Both the position numbers and the translations under genes were made by a program. Shown in pieces: positions 12,745 to 23,400 of a DNA stretch of 64,000 bases. Under the pieces are notes generated by a model. It was not told the origin of the DNA. It saw only the letters and a program-made list of their open reading frames with translations, and made no database searches. This DNA comes from Trichuris trichiura (taxonomy: Eukaryota > Nematoda > Enoplea > Trichinellida > Trichuridae): NCBI GenBank assembly GCA_037903355.1, contig JBAJFE010000026.1:2294001-2358000 (forward strand). The letters are read 5' to 3'. Position 1 is the stretch's first letter, and each line of letters starts with the position of its first letter.

Positions 12745-12998
12745 GTAAGTCACAAGAGACCACGACGAGAAAAGCAAACATAAAGTGCTGATTAACAACT
12801 GCGTCGATGCCATACGCTGTCCATAACTCACACATTGCTGCTGTAACTTATTATTCGTATTACGGTAAGATATTCAAGACAGATTAACTGACACTAATGT
12901 AGTGGTTTAAGTTAAGCAGGAAATGTTATGTTAAAATATGTTACAAACGAAAGTTCGCGCTTCCCTTTGGCAAAACGTAAGCATCTGCGTAAATACAT

Positions 12999-14189
12999 AT
13001 GCCTATGGAAACAATACCGCTGACAGCTGATTGGAGTAGACTTCCGGATACAACACTGTTGAACATTATCAGCTACTTGAACTTTGAAGACCGAAAAGCG
13101 GTAGCAGCTGTATGTAAAAAGTGGTATACGCTTGTCAATTGCGCTACGGTTTGGAAGAACGTAGTTTATGAAATTCCTGGCCAATGGGAACGACCGCTGA
13201 CTTCCATTAGAACTGTGATCGCCCAGTTTGGCAGCTTTCATCGGCATGTCAGCCTGCGGTTGCGTTCTTCAGATGGAAGTTGCATGGCTATAGCGACAGA
13301 AACGCTCAACAAACTTGCTGCAATTCGACCAAGAAACATAGAATCTCTAAGAATCGAGTTAACTGACAGGGCAAAAGTTCTCCACAGGAATGATTATTTT
13401 CTATTGTCAATTAAGAATTTTTTACAGCAAAGGCCACATAGCAAGTTGGTACCGGTGAGTCGAATTAATCTGGCCAATATGATCTTTCCACCGGATAATA
13501 CTTTCCTCCAAACTGCTACATCGAAAATTTCGGATTATTTAACGCACGTTAACATACAGACAAAATCTGCGATTCTTTTACTGTCGGCTAGCAGTCTGGC
13601 AAATCTGGTCAAGAAGTGGCCAAATCTCATTGACTTGCGTGTGCTTAATGTAAACTTTTCCGAAGATGTTCTGAAGTCCTTAACTGATGCAGATCATTCT
13701 GCTTTTCGTCATTTAGCTTTGCTATACACTAAGCAAGACAAGCATTGCCGCCGCGTAGTACCAGATCACTTATGGCTGGAATTTTCAAGGAAGGCACCAA
13801 ACGCAGTCATTTCAATTAGTGTTGACGTGACTCTTCCTTTTTCTGCGCTATTACGTTTCGTTACAAAGTCAATGCCGCTTTGGAACCTGTATATTGAATC
13901 CCGCGTCAACGCCCAACAGTTCAATCAACTGACCACGAAAATGAATGTGGCCCTGAGAAAACTTGTGCTACGGTCGATACCAACTGATAACATTGAAGAA
14001 GTTCTGAAAAACCTTGTTGATAGATTCATTAACATGAAAGTGCTGTACATTGCCAGCAATGTTAAGTTACAGACGATTGAATATATAAAAAGAAAGAATC
14101 CGAAACTGCGGCACAACCTCAGTGATACTTATTCTAGCATTTTATCACTTGCAGACAGTGAACTGTATGGCAACATAAGGTCACTGTGA
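12999..14189 (+). CDS. F-box protein with degenerate leucine-rich repeats (FBXO33/39-like)
   Basis: This is a single-exon gene of 396 residues with a TGA stop at 14187-14189. An F-box lies at about residues 14-60: LPDTTLLNIISYLNFEDRK, then the conserved VCKKWY, and a Trp (ATVWKNV) near its end. In the family this segment binds SKP1, so the protein should be a substrate receptor of an SCF ubiquitin ligase. The rest is helical with irregular Leu-rich repeats (FRHLALLY, LRKLVLRS, MKVLYIAS), probably the substrate-binding part. The overall layout recalls FBXO33/FBXO39 by memory only. A poly(A) signal follows 27 bases after the stop. No intron is needed. Confidence 0.85.
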   Translation: MPMETIPLTADWSRLPDTTLLNIISYLNFEDRKAVAAVCKKWYTLVNCATVWKNVVYEIPGQWERPLTSIRTVIAQFGSFHRHVSLRLRSSDGSCMAIATETLNKLAAIRPRNIESLRIELTDRAKVLHRNDYFLLSIKNFLQQRPHSKLVPVSRINLANMIFPPDNTFLQTATSKISDYLTHVNIQTKSAILLLSASSLANLVKKWPNLIDLRVLNVNFSEDVLKSLTDADHSAFRHLALLYTKQDKHCRRVVPDHLWLEFSRKAPNAVISISVDVTLPFSALLRFVTKSMPLWNLYIESRVNAQQFNQLTTKMNVALRKLVLRSIPTDNIEEVLKNLVDRFINMKVLYIASNVKLQTIEYIKRKNPKLRHNLSDTYSSILSLADSELYGNIRSL

Positions 14190-14215
14190 AGAAAATGCAG
14201 TTTCCCTTGTTTCAT

Positions 14216-14221
14216 AATAAA
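14216..14221 (+). terminator. Poly(A) signal of the F-box gene
   Basis: An AATAAA hexamer lies 27 bases downstream of the F-box stop codon, in an AT-rich context. Confidence 0.7.
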
Positions 14222-14989
14222 GTTTCAAATTTAACGATTTTCATAATGTACTTGAAAATATTTATAGGTAAAACTACTTTACATATTGTTGTTGCGCTTA
14301 TGAAAAGGAAGATTAGCTCAGGGATGACGTAACTGCAGATGCCCATTTTGCTCTACGTCGAGGATCCCTAAGAATGTCTACTTTCAAGATTCATCATTGA
14401 AATTGTTTCAATCTGTTTCAAAAACTAGCTTTCATGCATATGTTAACCACAGGCATTAACAACTGCCGAAGAATTTACTCTGCTTGGGAAAGAGAGCAAA
14501 GACAGTGTAACTAATTATCAGGCTAACTGAACAATGGGTTCTTAACTACTCGAATAGCGCTGGGAGAATAATCCTTTCCTCAATAGTTGAAAATCGTTAC
14601 TGAAAAAATACGTTCTATAGAATGAGACATTTCCTTACAGCTAGCAGAGAAATTCAATGACGGCAATGGTTTACTGGATGGTACAATGTGCTATTTCACT
14701 TGTCTCTTGTTCAGGAGCAGGTGCACTAATCGAGTCTTGATAGAACATGGAATCTGGTCGCTTCTAAAGCACTTATTTCTTCCTTCATTCACATTATTTT
14801 CCGTAAAATTTCATAGAAGCAACACCAATATTCCTTTGTTCGTACTTCAGAGTCTGAAGAAAAGAAACCGGTTCCCAGTAAACCATCCGCTGAAGGTCTC
14901 CGTGAAGACTGGCGGTCGACTGCTCGCACAGCAATAGATGCCTAAAATTTAAGCAGTGTTAAGACAACTTTCGCAAAACACTCAACATT

Positions 14990-15481
14990 GAAAACATGAT
15001 GTTTTTGTACGGGAGTGTGAGTTTTCATATTGAAGAATGTCTTTATTACGGATTGTCTCCCGTTGTGAAAATAACAAAGAGGTTTTAACACTTCTTCCGG
15101 AGCTTTCGGGTTCTTTCGCGACCCGTCTTCAGCGGTGAAATTATGTATAGTGCGTGGGGTACCATTTATCTTCCATTGCTATCCGGGGTTTTAAAACGAG
15201 AGTGAAAGATTTTAAAGTTCTTTTCTTTCTCTTTGGCTGTCAGCTGCCAGCCTCTTTGGCAGCTGACAGCCAAAGAGAAAGAAAAGAACTTTAAAATCTT
15301 TAACTCTCGTTTTAAAACCCCGGATAGCAATGGAAGATAAATGGTACCCCACGCACTATACATAATTTCACCGCTGAAGACGGGTCGCGAAAGAACCCGA
15401 AAGCTCCGGAAGAAGTGTTAAAACCTCTTTGTTATTTTCACAACGGGAGACAATCCGTAATAAAGACATTCTTCAATATGG
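14990..15481 (-). mobile_element. Large palindromic hairpin element, copy E (divergent subfamily)
   Basis: Two arms of about 220 bp (15026 onward and up to 15480) are almost perfect reverse complements around a centre near 15253. The palindrome opens CATATTGAAG and closes CTTCAATATG. A 36-nt one-sided tail (14990-15025) precedes it, and a 14-bp direct repeat (AAACACTCAACATT) flanks the whole at 14976-14989 and 15482-15495. The strand is given so that the tail is 3', as in the other copies. The internal sequence is unrelated to copies A-D and I do not see the GTTCCGAAA motif, but the architecture is the same. The high identity between arms suggests a young insertion or gene conversion between arms. 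Confidence 0.85.
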
Positions 15482-15792
15482 AAACACTCAACATTATATA
15501 AACTGGCCAACGCATGAAGAAATCGTTGGGTATGTCCCTGTTACATAGTTGAGTTATGCATTCAATTCGTTCCTCCTGCGTATTGTAAGGGCAAAACAGT
15601 TCCATCATAATGATGCCGGTACTAAAAATGTCGATCTAAATAACATCTCATTGGCTAAGTTAGGAAATAGGTGCAAAAGGTGCAATGACGTACTGTGCAA
15701 TCGTAATCATACATTTCTAACAACTCAGGAGCACCATACAAACTGACGTCTGATGCAGGGGCGTTCCGTGTACGCGATGATGTCACGGCAAC

Positions 15793-17086
15793 TCACGATT
15801 CAAAGTTCAAGTCTTCAGTGGCATAGCAAGCAGCTTCAAATCTGCCTAGCAGTACGTTTGGCTTCCTTCCTTTGAGGAAAATGTTGCCTGGCTGTTGAAA
15901 TGTTCGTAAATTAAGTAGCCAAGTACTGTATTCCATTAATATACATACACACAAAAGCTTTGCTTCCGGAGTTAGGACAAACTCAGTCGTCCATTGGAAA
16001 ATGATTTTAACATTTTCAAGATATACATAAGAACAAATGCTAACTGCTGAGTGCGTATTGTCAACCTCATCACAGGCTTGGAAGGGTCGGTACACTATGG
16101 CCTGTGCATGAGTCTAGTTTTAGAATGCGAGTAGTTAAAATGAGTCTAGTTTTAGAGGCGTAGCCAGACGTTTTCTGAGCAACGCCAAAACTACTGTAAA
16201 CATTATGAGACATTCAATGACTGCTACAAATTGAGATCACATATAGCAGTCTTCTAGCAAGGAAAGTGTAATGACGAACACAGAAAGCCGTAAGAATAAA
16301 CGGACTCAACATAACGTAGAATGAAAACGTTCATGAGGAGAATTCGAATAATAATAACAACAACAACAACAACAACAATAATAATAATAATAATAATAAT
16401 AATAACCTCAGCAGAAAGGTATAATTTTTTCAAAAACTGACTGTTCAGAAGGTTTACAATGGATGCACTGATTGATACACAAGTTGACTAAGCAGACACA
16501 ATAATGGCTTGGAACGCTTTGTTTACAAGATGCGCGTAATGACAACGACCTGAAACAGTACATACCGGAACATAGACAGAATAACATTTCATTACAAAAA
16601 GAATTAAATCACGAATGCTAAATGCACGCCAAATTTTACCTACTACACTTGACCTGTTGAGCAGGACGGAAAGTGCCCATAAAGGCTCTCTTCATCGAAC
16701 AGTAGCCACTTTGATTACAAATCTACACTTGGAGTAGCCAATCCGTACTCTTCCTTACCAAACTAGAACAGGACAGCAGCTATTTTGTATTATTATTTCG
16801 GGATCGCTTCATTTCTTCCAAAGAACATTTAAAGGAAAAAAAGATCGCAACAGGATTTCAAGGCCTCATTTCAGATGCCCCACTATGCGCGGCAAGAGAT
16901 GAAATAACCAGATCGTAAAGCTGACAAGTTACCTTTGCACCATTTACTGAAGATCCGGTGGAAACGCTTTCCAGCTCACTGCCTTGCATGCTCCATCTCT
17001 TTTGGTTATACCATTCAGCTTTGTTGCAAATGTACGGTGCAAGCAATTTCTTATCAATACTCGTTGACAATGACGGAATAAGTACG
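15793..17086 (-). CDS. Unrecognised gene, two 3' exons identified
   Basis: The exon at 17086-16933 (acceptor GAACTCAG, donor AAG|GTAACT) joins in phase 0 to a terminal exon at 15891-15793 (acceptor TTTCAACAG, stop TGA). Together they encode about 83 residues, including LLAPYICNKAEWYNQKRW and ending GRFEAACYATEDLNFES. The intron is 1041 nt and contains a trinucleotide microsatellite. The first exon(s) upstream of 17086 were not found. No domain is recognised; the composition looks like the C-terminal tail of a cytoplasmic or signalling protein. Confidence 0.45.
16347..16406. repeat. Compound (AAT)n(AAC)n(AAT)n microsatellite
   Basis: A run of AAT units, then AAC units, then AAT units spans about 60 bases inside the intron of the unrecognised minus-strand gene. 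Confidence 0.9.
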
Positions 17087-17560
17087 CTGAGTTCAGGTGT
17101 GATCTAAACTTTGAATTTCGCCAACTTTCTATCCGACTTAGTCAATAACATGAATATATGCCGCTAATGCCGAAGCTGAGAAAGTGTAGCAAAATCGGTA
17201 CGCACTTTAATCTTCACAATTTCTTGCGTAGCTTTCATCACGCGCAATAGAGTCAGAAAGAAGCGCTCATGAACGGAGCGTAAATGCTTGGACAGCAACG
17301 AATTTGAAATAATCTATTCATACGGTGAAATAAGCTTTATGACGCACACGTATTGATGTTACTGGTGCTTACACCAACTTCTGTGAGGAAAGAAGAAACT
17401 CCTGAAACAAAGGAACTAGTAGACGGAAAGCTAATGCAAAGAACAGGGCTTTCTCACCTTAGGATAGCATCCTTTGCCTGTCCGGATTGTGTTCAGAGAA
17501 GCAACACATCATTTTCAGAAGTGATATGAGAAGCTCAAGAAAATCCTTAGCACAGAATTT

Positions 17561-19317
17561 TTACAGAAAACGTCGATCTTCTTCGTCAATAATTCTATTT
17601 AGGCTTCGGAGTTTTTTCCGGAAAGCTGAAACAAAAGACGCGAATTCAAACAACTACATGAGCACTATATTGGTCTTGCCTCCAGCGGAGAGCAAAAATA
17701 CTACGCAGCTTACTTGCCGTTGAAAGCTTAGTACGTTATCTAGCAGTCTTTTGGTTTTCCGCTACAGGCGAAACAAGTGCTTTCTCGAAATTTACAGGCA
17801 ACTAAACTATATTTTATAATTGTTCAAGCCATATATTGACCTTTACTTTAAGACTTTTCTTTGTTTTGTGTAAATCTGTAATTAAGCCTCAAAATGCACT
17901 CCCAATGAACGGATCAGCAGATTGTCAAGTGGTCCAAAAAAATTAAGACCTAAAGAACGCTGCGCTTTGCAATCATACAACTGCTTAAACCTGAGCTCGG
18001 GAATTTACGGTTTATCATGTATCTTCACATTCTCTGCTTCTTTGATGACTTTCTGCGTCCCATCATTAATGGACCAAGTCGATGACGTGCCTAAGTGTGT
18101 CATAAAAGGTGAAAACATTAAATCAGAGCACTTCGCAGCAGCCAGTATTTAATATTAATATAAATAAGAAGAAAAATATCAAAAGCTACAGCAACAAACC
18201 ATTAAGAAGAAACCTTTCGAAAAGTTCTCGAAGAATTCAGCCCATTCGTTTTTAAGAAAGTCTATTCCCTCGTTAAGCAGCATTGAATAGACAATAGTTT
18301 CTCAACCTTTTTTGCCCCAGGGCCCCCTAGGCCTTTTCAGACCGCACGAGGGCCCCCTGGACTCGCCAGGGCTCCCAGATGGCCCTCATGTCTGTTAGTG
18401 CCCACAGCTTTCTTGCTTTGGCCGCTCCTGTCGCGCAGCCTAGAGTCCGCGTGAATAACAGAAAAGGACCACTATAAATGCTGTTTGTTCAGCACATACC
18501 AGTGAAGAAGGAATGGAAGGGTACGCTTCTATGAGTCGGCGCCTTTATGAGTCGAGGGAAAAAGTGGGGAATGTGCGACGGAAAAGCCGTACGTACGGGA
18601 ATATATTACCGGCTGCTATTGTGTTACGAACGGTCGGATGGAATGAGTTGTTCTGAAGTTCCGTTCGCAAAAACTGAAGGGCACGGCGCTTGTTTGCACT
18701 GCACGAGAAGGAATAGAATAACAAGTTTTTATGGGTTGATAGAAGGGTGTGCAGATAGAACACATTTCTGCGAACTGCTCCCTACCGAAAGGCCAAAGGC
18801 TTTTTAGAAGCACGCTATGCACAGAGACTTTTTAGAAGCATACCGGACAGGAGGGAATGTAAGAGCATGTTTTTCATTGGCTCCTAGAGAAGAAAGATAA
18901 CGTCAACGCGTGCTGACTTTGCAATGGAACATTTTCCGTTGGGCTGTCAACGCCTTCCCGTTAGTGACAAATAGGCCCACCGTCTTTCCTACGCTACTTA
19001 TTACCGCTGAACTGTTGATTGGGACAATCTCCTGCCGCATTATCCTCCAAAGCCCCCCTAAAATCTCCCAGGGCCCACGTTGAGAAACAGTGGAATAGAC
19101 TAAGGGAAGGGTGAACAGTCAGTCCACTACCCAACACGAGCGACAAAACGAGCATGCCTTACATCGCGTAAGCAAACTTTACATAGCTTGACAGATTACC
19201 CACAAAATCCTTTCTGGAAAATTTTGCCATCAGTTTTCCTACTTCTTCACTAACCAAACGGGCATTCGTAAGGTTAGCACGGACATCGCCGTCTTTGTCC
19301 AAAACGATTTGTAAAAA
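17561..19317 (-). CDS. Unrecognised helical-repeat-like gene, 3' exons identified
   Basis: The upper exon is coding at about 19317-19200, reading IVLDKDGDVRANLTNARLV then EEVGKLMAKFSRKDFV, with donor G|GTAATC. It joins in phase 1 to a terminal exon at 17625-17561 (acceptor TTTTGTTTCAG), which reads FRKKLRSLNRIIDEEDRRFL and stops. The 1574-nt intron contains the whole hAT-type element. Upstream candidate exons exist near 19400-19430 (acceptor GATTAGCAG, donor GCACTG|GTAACAG) and 19750-19643. The acceptor for the 19317 exon is not canonical: I find no AG in the correct position, so its 5' edge is unsure. The pattern resembles an armadillo/HEAT-type helical protein, but no family is assigned. 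Confidence 0.42.
17866..17932 (+). repeat. Single-arm fragment of the hairpin element family
   Basis: About 65 bases align by eye with one arm of copy A, including AATCTGTAA, a CCTCAAAATGCACT block matching CTTCAAAATGCCCT, and ACGGATCAGCAGATTGTCA matching the ACGGATGAATGAGCAAATTG region. No inverted partner was found nearby, so it is an old, truncated copy. Confidence 0.55.
18293..19092. mobile_element. hAT-type DNA transposon, non-autonomous (800 bp)
   Basis: Exact 8-bp direct repeats (GAATAGAC) lie at 18285-18292 and 19093-19100. Just inside them are short imperfect terminal inverted repeats: TAGTTTCTCAACC at the left, and GTTGAGAAACAGTG at the right. Next to them are GC-rich subterminal blocks with CAGGGCCCCC and CCCAGGGCCC. 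An 8-bp target duplication with CAGNG-like ends reading TTTCTCAAC is typical of the hAT superfamily. No transposase frame is evident, so this is a MITE or deletion derivative. It sits inside an intron of the minus-strand gene at 17.5-19.3 kb. Confidence 0.85.
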
Positions 19318-20440
19318 TGCAAGCACGTTTTTGAATTAGTTATTTGAACAAGATCAGTTAAACAATCAATTACTCTGTTACCAGTGCTAGACATCCCCTA
19401 ACCAAATCCACCAAACACCGCTCCTGCTAATCAAAGAGCACACTAAATCATACTGTGCAAAAACTAAAAGCAGGTTTGGTGTAAGTTGCAAGATCATTCA
19501 AAAGAAAAGCAAACGAATACGAAACAAATAATTGTTTTAGAATGTCCTAAGTAAAGTCTGTGAATAATCACAACTCATCGGAAAGTTTACTTTCTAATGC
19601 TGTACATTGTCGTACCTTATTCATTAAGCATAACTGCAGGCTTACCGTTAAATCCCTATAATGAAAGCCTAAGCAGCCGTTGGGCGGTATCTTGCATTTA
19701 TAGTAGTTCATTGTTGCTTGACACTGCTCCGTTAATTCACACGTGCACATTCACAACAGCGTCCGATAGGATAATCGAACGACCGCACTGCTCTGGGTAA
19801 TATGGTTACGCTTACGTTAAACCGTGCTTATTTACACGCTGTTATTAAATATAACGGAGTGCAGGAATTACAAATCATTGAAAATAGCCTTAGAGTTGTG
19901 TTTTTTGAGATTTAGCATTACTTTTTGTTATTAAAAAGCACTTTTTAATTTTTTGTTGCACTGATAGACAAATTATTCCAGCGTAACAGTATTGTTGCTG
20001 TCAAACGCCTTTGTGTTCATTACATCCTTAGAAGCCCGATTTAATGAAATTTTTTCGGCGTGGCTTACACTGGCGTTAGCGTTAAGTAAAATTTTTGAGT
20101 TAAAATCAAGAAAATTTTATGGACACAAAATTAAGCAATTTGTGCATACAAAACAATGCATTCTGTTAGTTATAAGCTTAATAACACACACACAGGACAA
20201 TGAATCGTAGAAGTGTGGCAGTGCGTCACTTGCACATCAGACATACTGTACGTTTTGGAGCGGTGGCTGTTGTTTTGGCACTGTAGTTCGAGACAAGGTG
20301 TTAGTGTGAAATCGAGTAGCTGGCAAAGCGTTGTAGCACGCGGGCTTAACGCATATTCTAACAGTCCTGTTTGTAGTAATTGAAGCTGACAGTTTTCGAA
20401 AGAAAATCTATTTCCAAAATTTAGAGTTGTGGTGACCGCA

Positions 20441-23400
20441 ATGGACTCTCTCCAGTTGACTCACAGCTTGGTTAATGACTTTTTGATTAAGCAGTTTGGG
20501 CCGAAAGTGGCATCAAGAGTTTATAAATCCAAGATCAAATCTCCATCGAATGTAAGTGGACAAGCGAGCGACAGTAACCTGATAACGTATACGTTTATGC
20601 AGATTGGTGGTGAAGTGGTAGATCTGGAAGCATTTGTGCGCGAGAATTACGCAGCGTAAGTTTCATTTCGTATCATTTATGCGAGACAAATGGTTTGTTT
20701 CCTTCAAGTTTTATCGTACCAGGCAAATAACCTTACAGCACTAGAAAACAGATTAGCGACTCTTGCCTGTTAGCCGTCCCATACTGTCGTGCCGCTTGCA
20801 GAACATCCTGTTCTATCCTTGCGTAAGCCCTAGTCTAAACGTAGGGCTTGCAATTTGACCTAGGTTTAGGAAAGGGCAGAACAAGATGGCCGGCATGATA
20901 GCCAAAGACAGCCCGAATTTTTCAGGCAGTCGGTCCCCTAAGATTCAGCTTTGCTCGTAATGGGCTGGTGACGTCTAACTACTAAGTAGCACTGTTAATG
21001 TTGTTCTGCAAATCGTTAATCACGAAATAGAATTTGAATAAGTGACCTTTGCGATTTTCGTTATTAAAGCTAAGAGGTGTAGTGATAGTTGGTTCAAGTA
21101 AGAGTTAGTACTTTTGGAACCACGTATCTTCATCATTGTTAGTCTCATATGGACCCGCCTCGTTTAGTAATTGCTTAACAACCCTAAGTGACAGCTTTCC
21201 GTTTCAAAACAAGGAGCAAATTTTCAATTTAGCGTGATATCCGTCTAACTGAAGGCTTTAGTATACTGCTTTCGTCGTGCTCTGTTTCATTTATCTTCGA
21301 TAATAGCCAGAAAATAGGGCTGTATACACTTTGACGTAGCAATGGCCTAAAGTACGTTTTCCAGACTGTTTATTTTTTGTTTCGGCAAACTGTTTGCGTC
21401 AGCTTTGATGTTTAATCTAGTCATATCTTTAACAATGGTCAGCTTAATAAGCTCGGCCAATGAATTGTGTTTGGATGGTGTCGCCTCCGTGAGATTCAGT
21501 ATTAACATTGCAGATAATTCAATCGTTCGTTCATTAATTTAGATTTTAAAGTCTCGACTGAAAAGAGACAATGAAACACTTGGAAATTGCTGTTAAGTTA
21601 CGATTCAGAAAAATGTTGCTGTGAACGGTCTGTTTTTATAATTACGCGTAGTTCCAGCTGCGGTACCAACCAATAATGTACTGTTCATGTATAGATCCAT
21701 CGTGAACGAAAACTGCGTTTTTACTGTATGTAGCATTTTAAATTCAAAAGATAGAGGTGCTGTCTAAAGCCTTAACGATATTGAATAAAGTGGATAACAT
21801 TTTAGTAATCAATCAGATTCCATCTTCACAGGAAGATGCTTTACACAAAATTTGACTATTTTGAAAGCGAACCGTAAGCAGTGCGTGTGACTTTGGTAAA
21901 CTACGTTGGTGTGACATTACGTCACTTTTTTATAGTTCAGTTTTTGGTAGGGAACGTCAGGTGTCCTATAGGGGCGAAACTTAATTCCGCGTGCAAATTC
22001 GTAATTTATCGTCCTCTTTGCATTGATTCTTGCGAATGTGAATAAAGCATACTGGTAAAACGGGTTTAGACATGGAATGTTTTTACTAGTGCTTCATATA
22101 ACCGATCTTTGATACGTTCGACTGCCGTTGAAGCTGTTGCGTATAAGAATACAAGTTAAAAGAAGCCTCTATGGGCTTAAACGTAGTTAACGAATGTGAC
22201 GGCGACGTAATAGTGCTTCTTGTTGACTGACTGCCATGCACGGCGTTAAACTAAAAAACTTGTCTTTATCACAGTGGATATGATTGTTTGCAGTCGTTTA
22301 TTCACTTGGGATATGCTATTATAGGAGTCTGGACCGTAAAAGAAAACTTGATGGCATTCCACCGGCAGGTACGAAGAAAGCTAAATTGGCAGATAAGCAG
22401 CAGGGTGCGGGTAAGAAATCTACAAATGTTTAACGGTTTTATAATTGCTGCTTTATGCCTAATTGTTAGGTGGTCATTCCAGTTCATCGTCGGAAACATC
22501 TGATGATGACGGTGAAGTGAATCACGAAAATACTACTACTAAAGCTACACCCAATGCGACCGGTGCCAGATCAGTGCCTCCTGGACAGCTGTCTACCAGC
22601 AGCACGAGCGACAGTTCTGAGGTAGAAAATGGAAAGCTTAAGGGCAAAACCCAGATTGCTCCAAACCAGACTGGTAGAATGCCTGCTGCCAAGCGTGGTG
22701 GCAAGGCTGCTATTCTTGCAGCTGAAGAAAGCGATAGCAGTACGGATACTGCTCCAGCGATTGGTAGGAATGTTCCAGCAATGTCAACAAGATCATCATC
22801 AACTCAGCAAAAAAAATCGTCTGAATCTCGCGAAGGTGGATCTAAAGGTGCCGTTGGGCTGCTAACTCCTAGAAGCTGTGTAATCCAGAAGCAGGCAGGC
22901 AAGATGGCCTCCAACAAGGAAAACGTTTCCTTAGAAAAAAACCTGGCAAGCAGAAAATCAGTGGCGCTTTCAACAACCGCTGGACGTGATGGAGGTAAAG
23001 CTACCGCCAAAGGCGCGAGTGCCGCAGTGGAAGATTCGTCAGACTCTTCTGATGATAGTAGTTCCGCAGAAGCGGCACCAGTTAGAAAGTTAACCAGCGG
23101 GTTACCAGTGGAAGGGAAAAATCAGCAAAGTTCTTCAAGCGACTCTTCGAGCGAGGAGGAGGCAGTGGGCGACAAAGATAAAGTCATTCTTGCAAAACGT
23201 CCACAGACATCTAAAAGCAACCTACCAGTACCTGGAAAAGGAGGTCAGCCAAGTGACAAACCAATACTTGGAAAAGCTAATCCAGTAAAGCAAGTGGCGT
23301 CTGAGACATCTTCATCCAGTGAGTCTAGTAGTAGTGATGAAAATGCTGTAGAGACTGGTACTACCAAAGTTGTGGCTCGATCGGCAGGAACTCTTATTCG

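Noticed and set aside
15166..15363. 65-codon minus-strand frame at the centre of the large palindrome
   Set aside because: It reads through the palindrome centre and is self-complementary DNA with no coding signature.
16347..16406. Regular short repeats that might suggest a repeat array
   Set aside because: Pure trinucleotide microsatellite without spacers; CRISPR arrays are not expected in a eukaryotic window.
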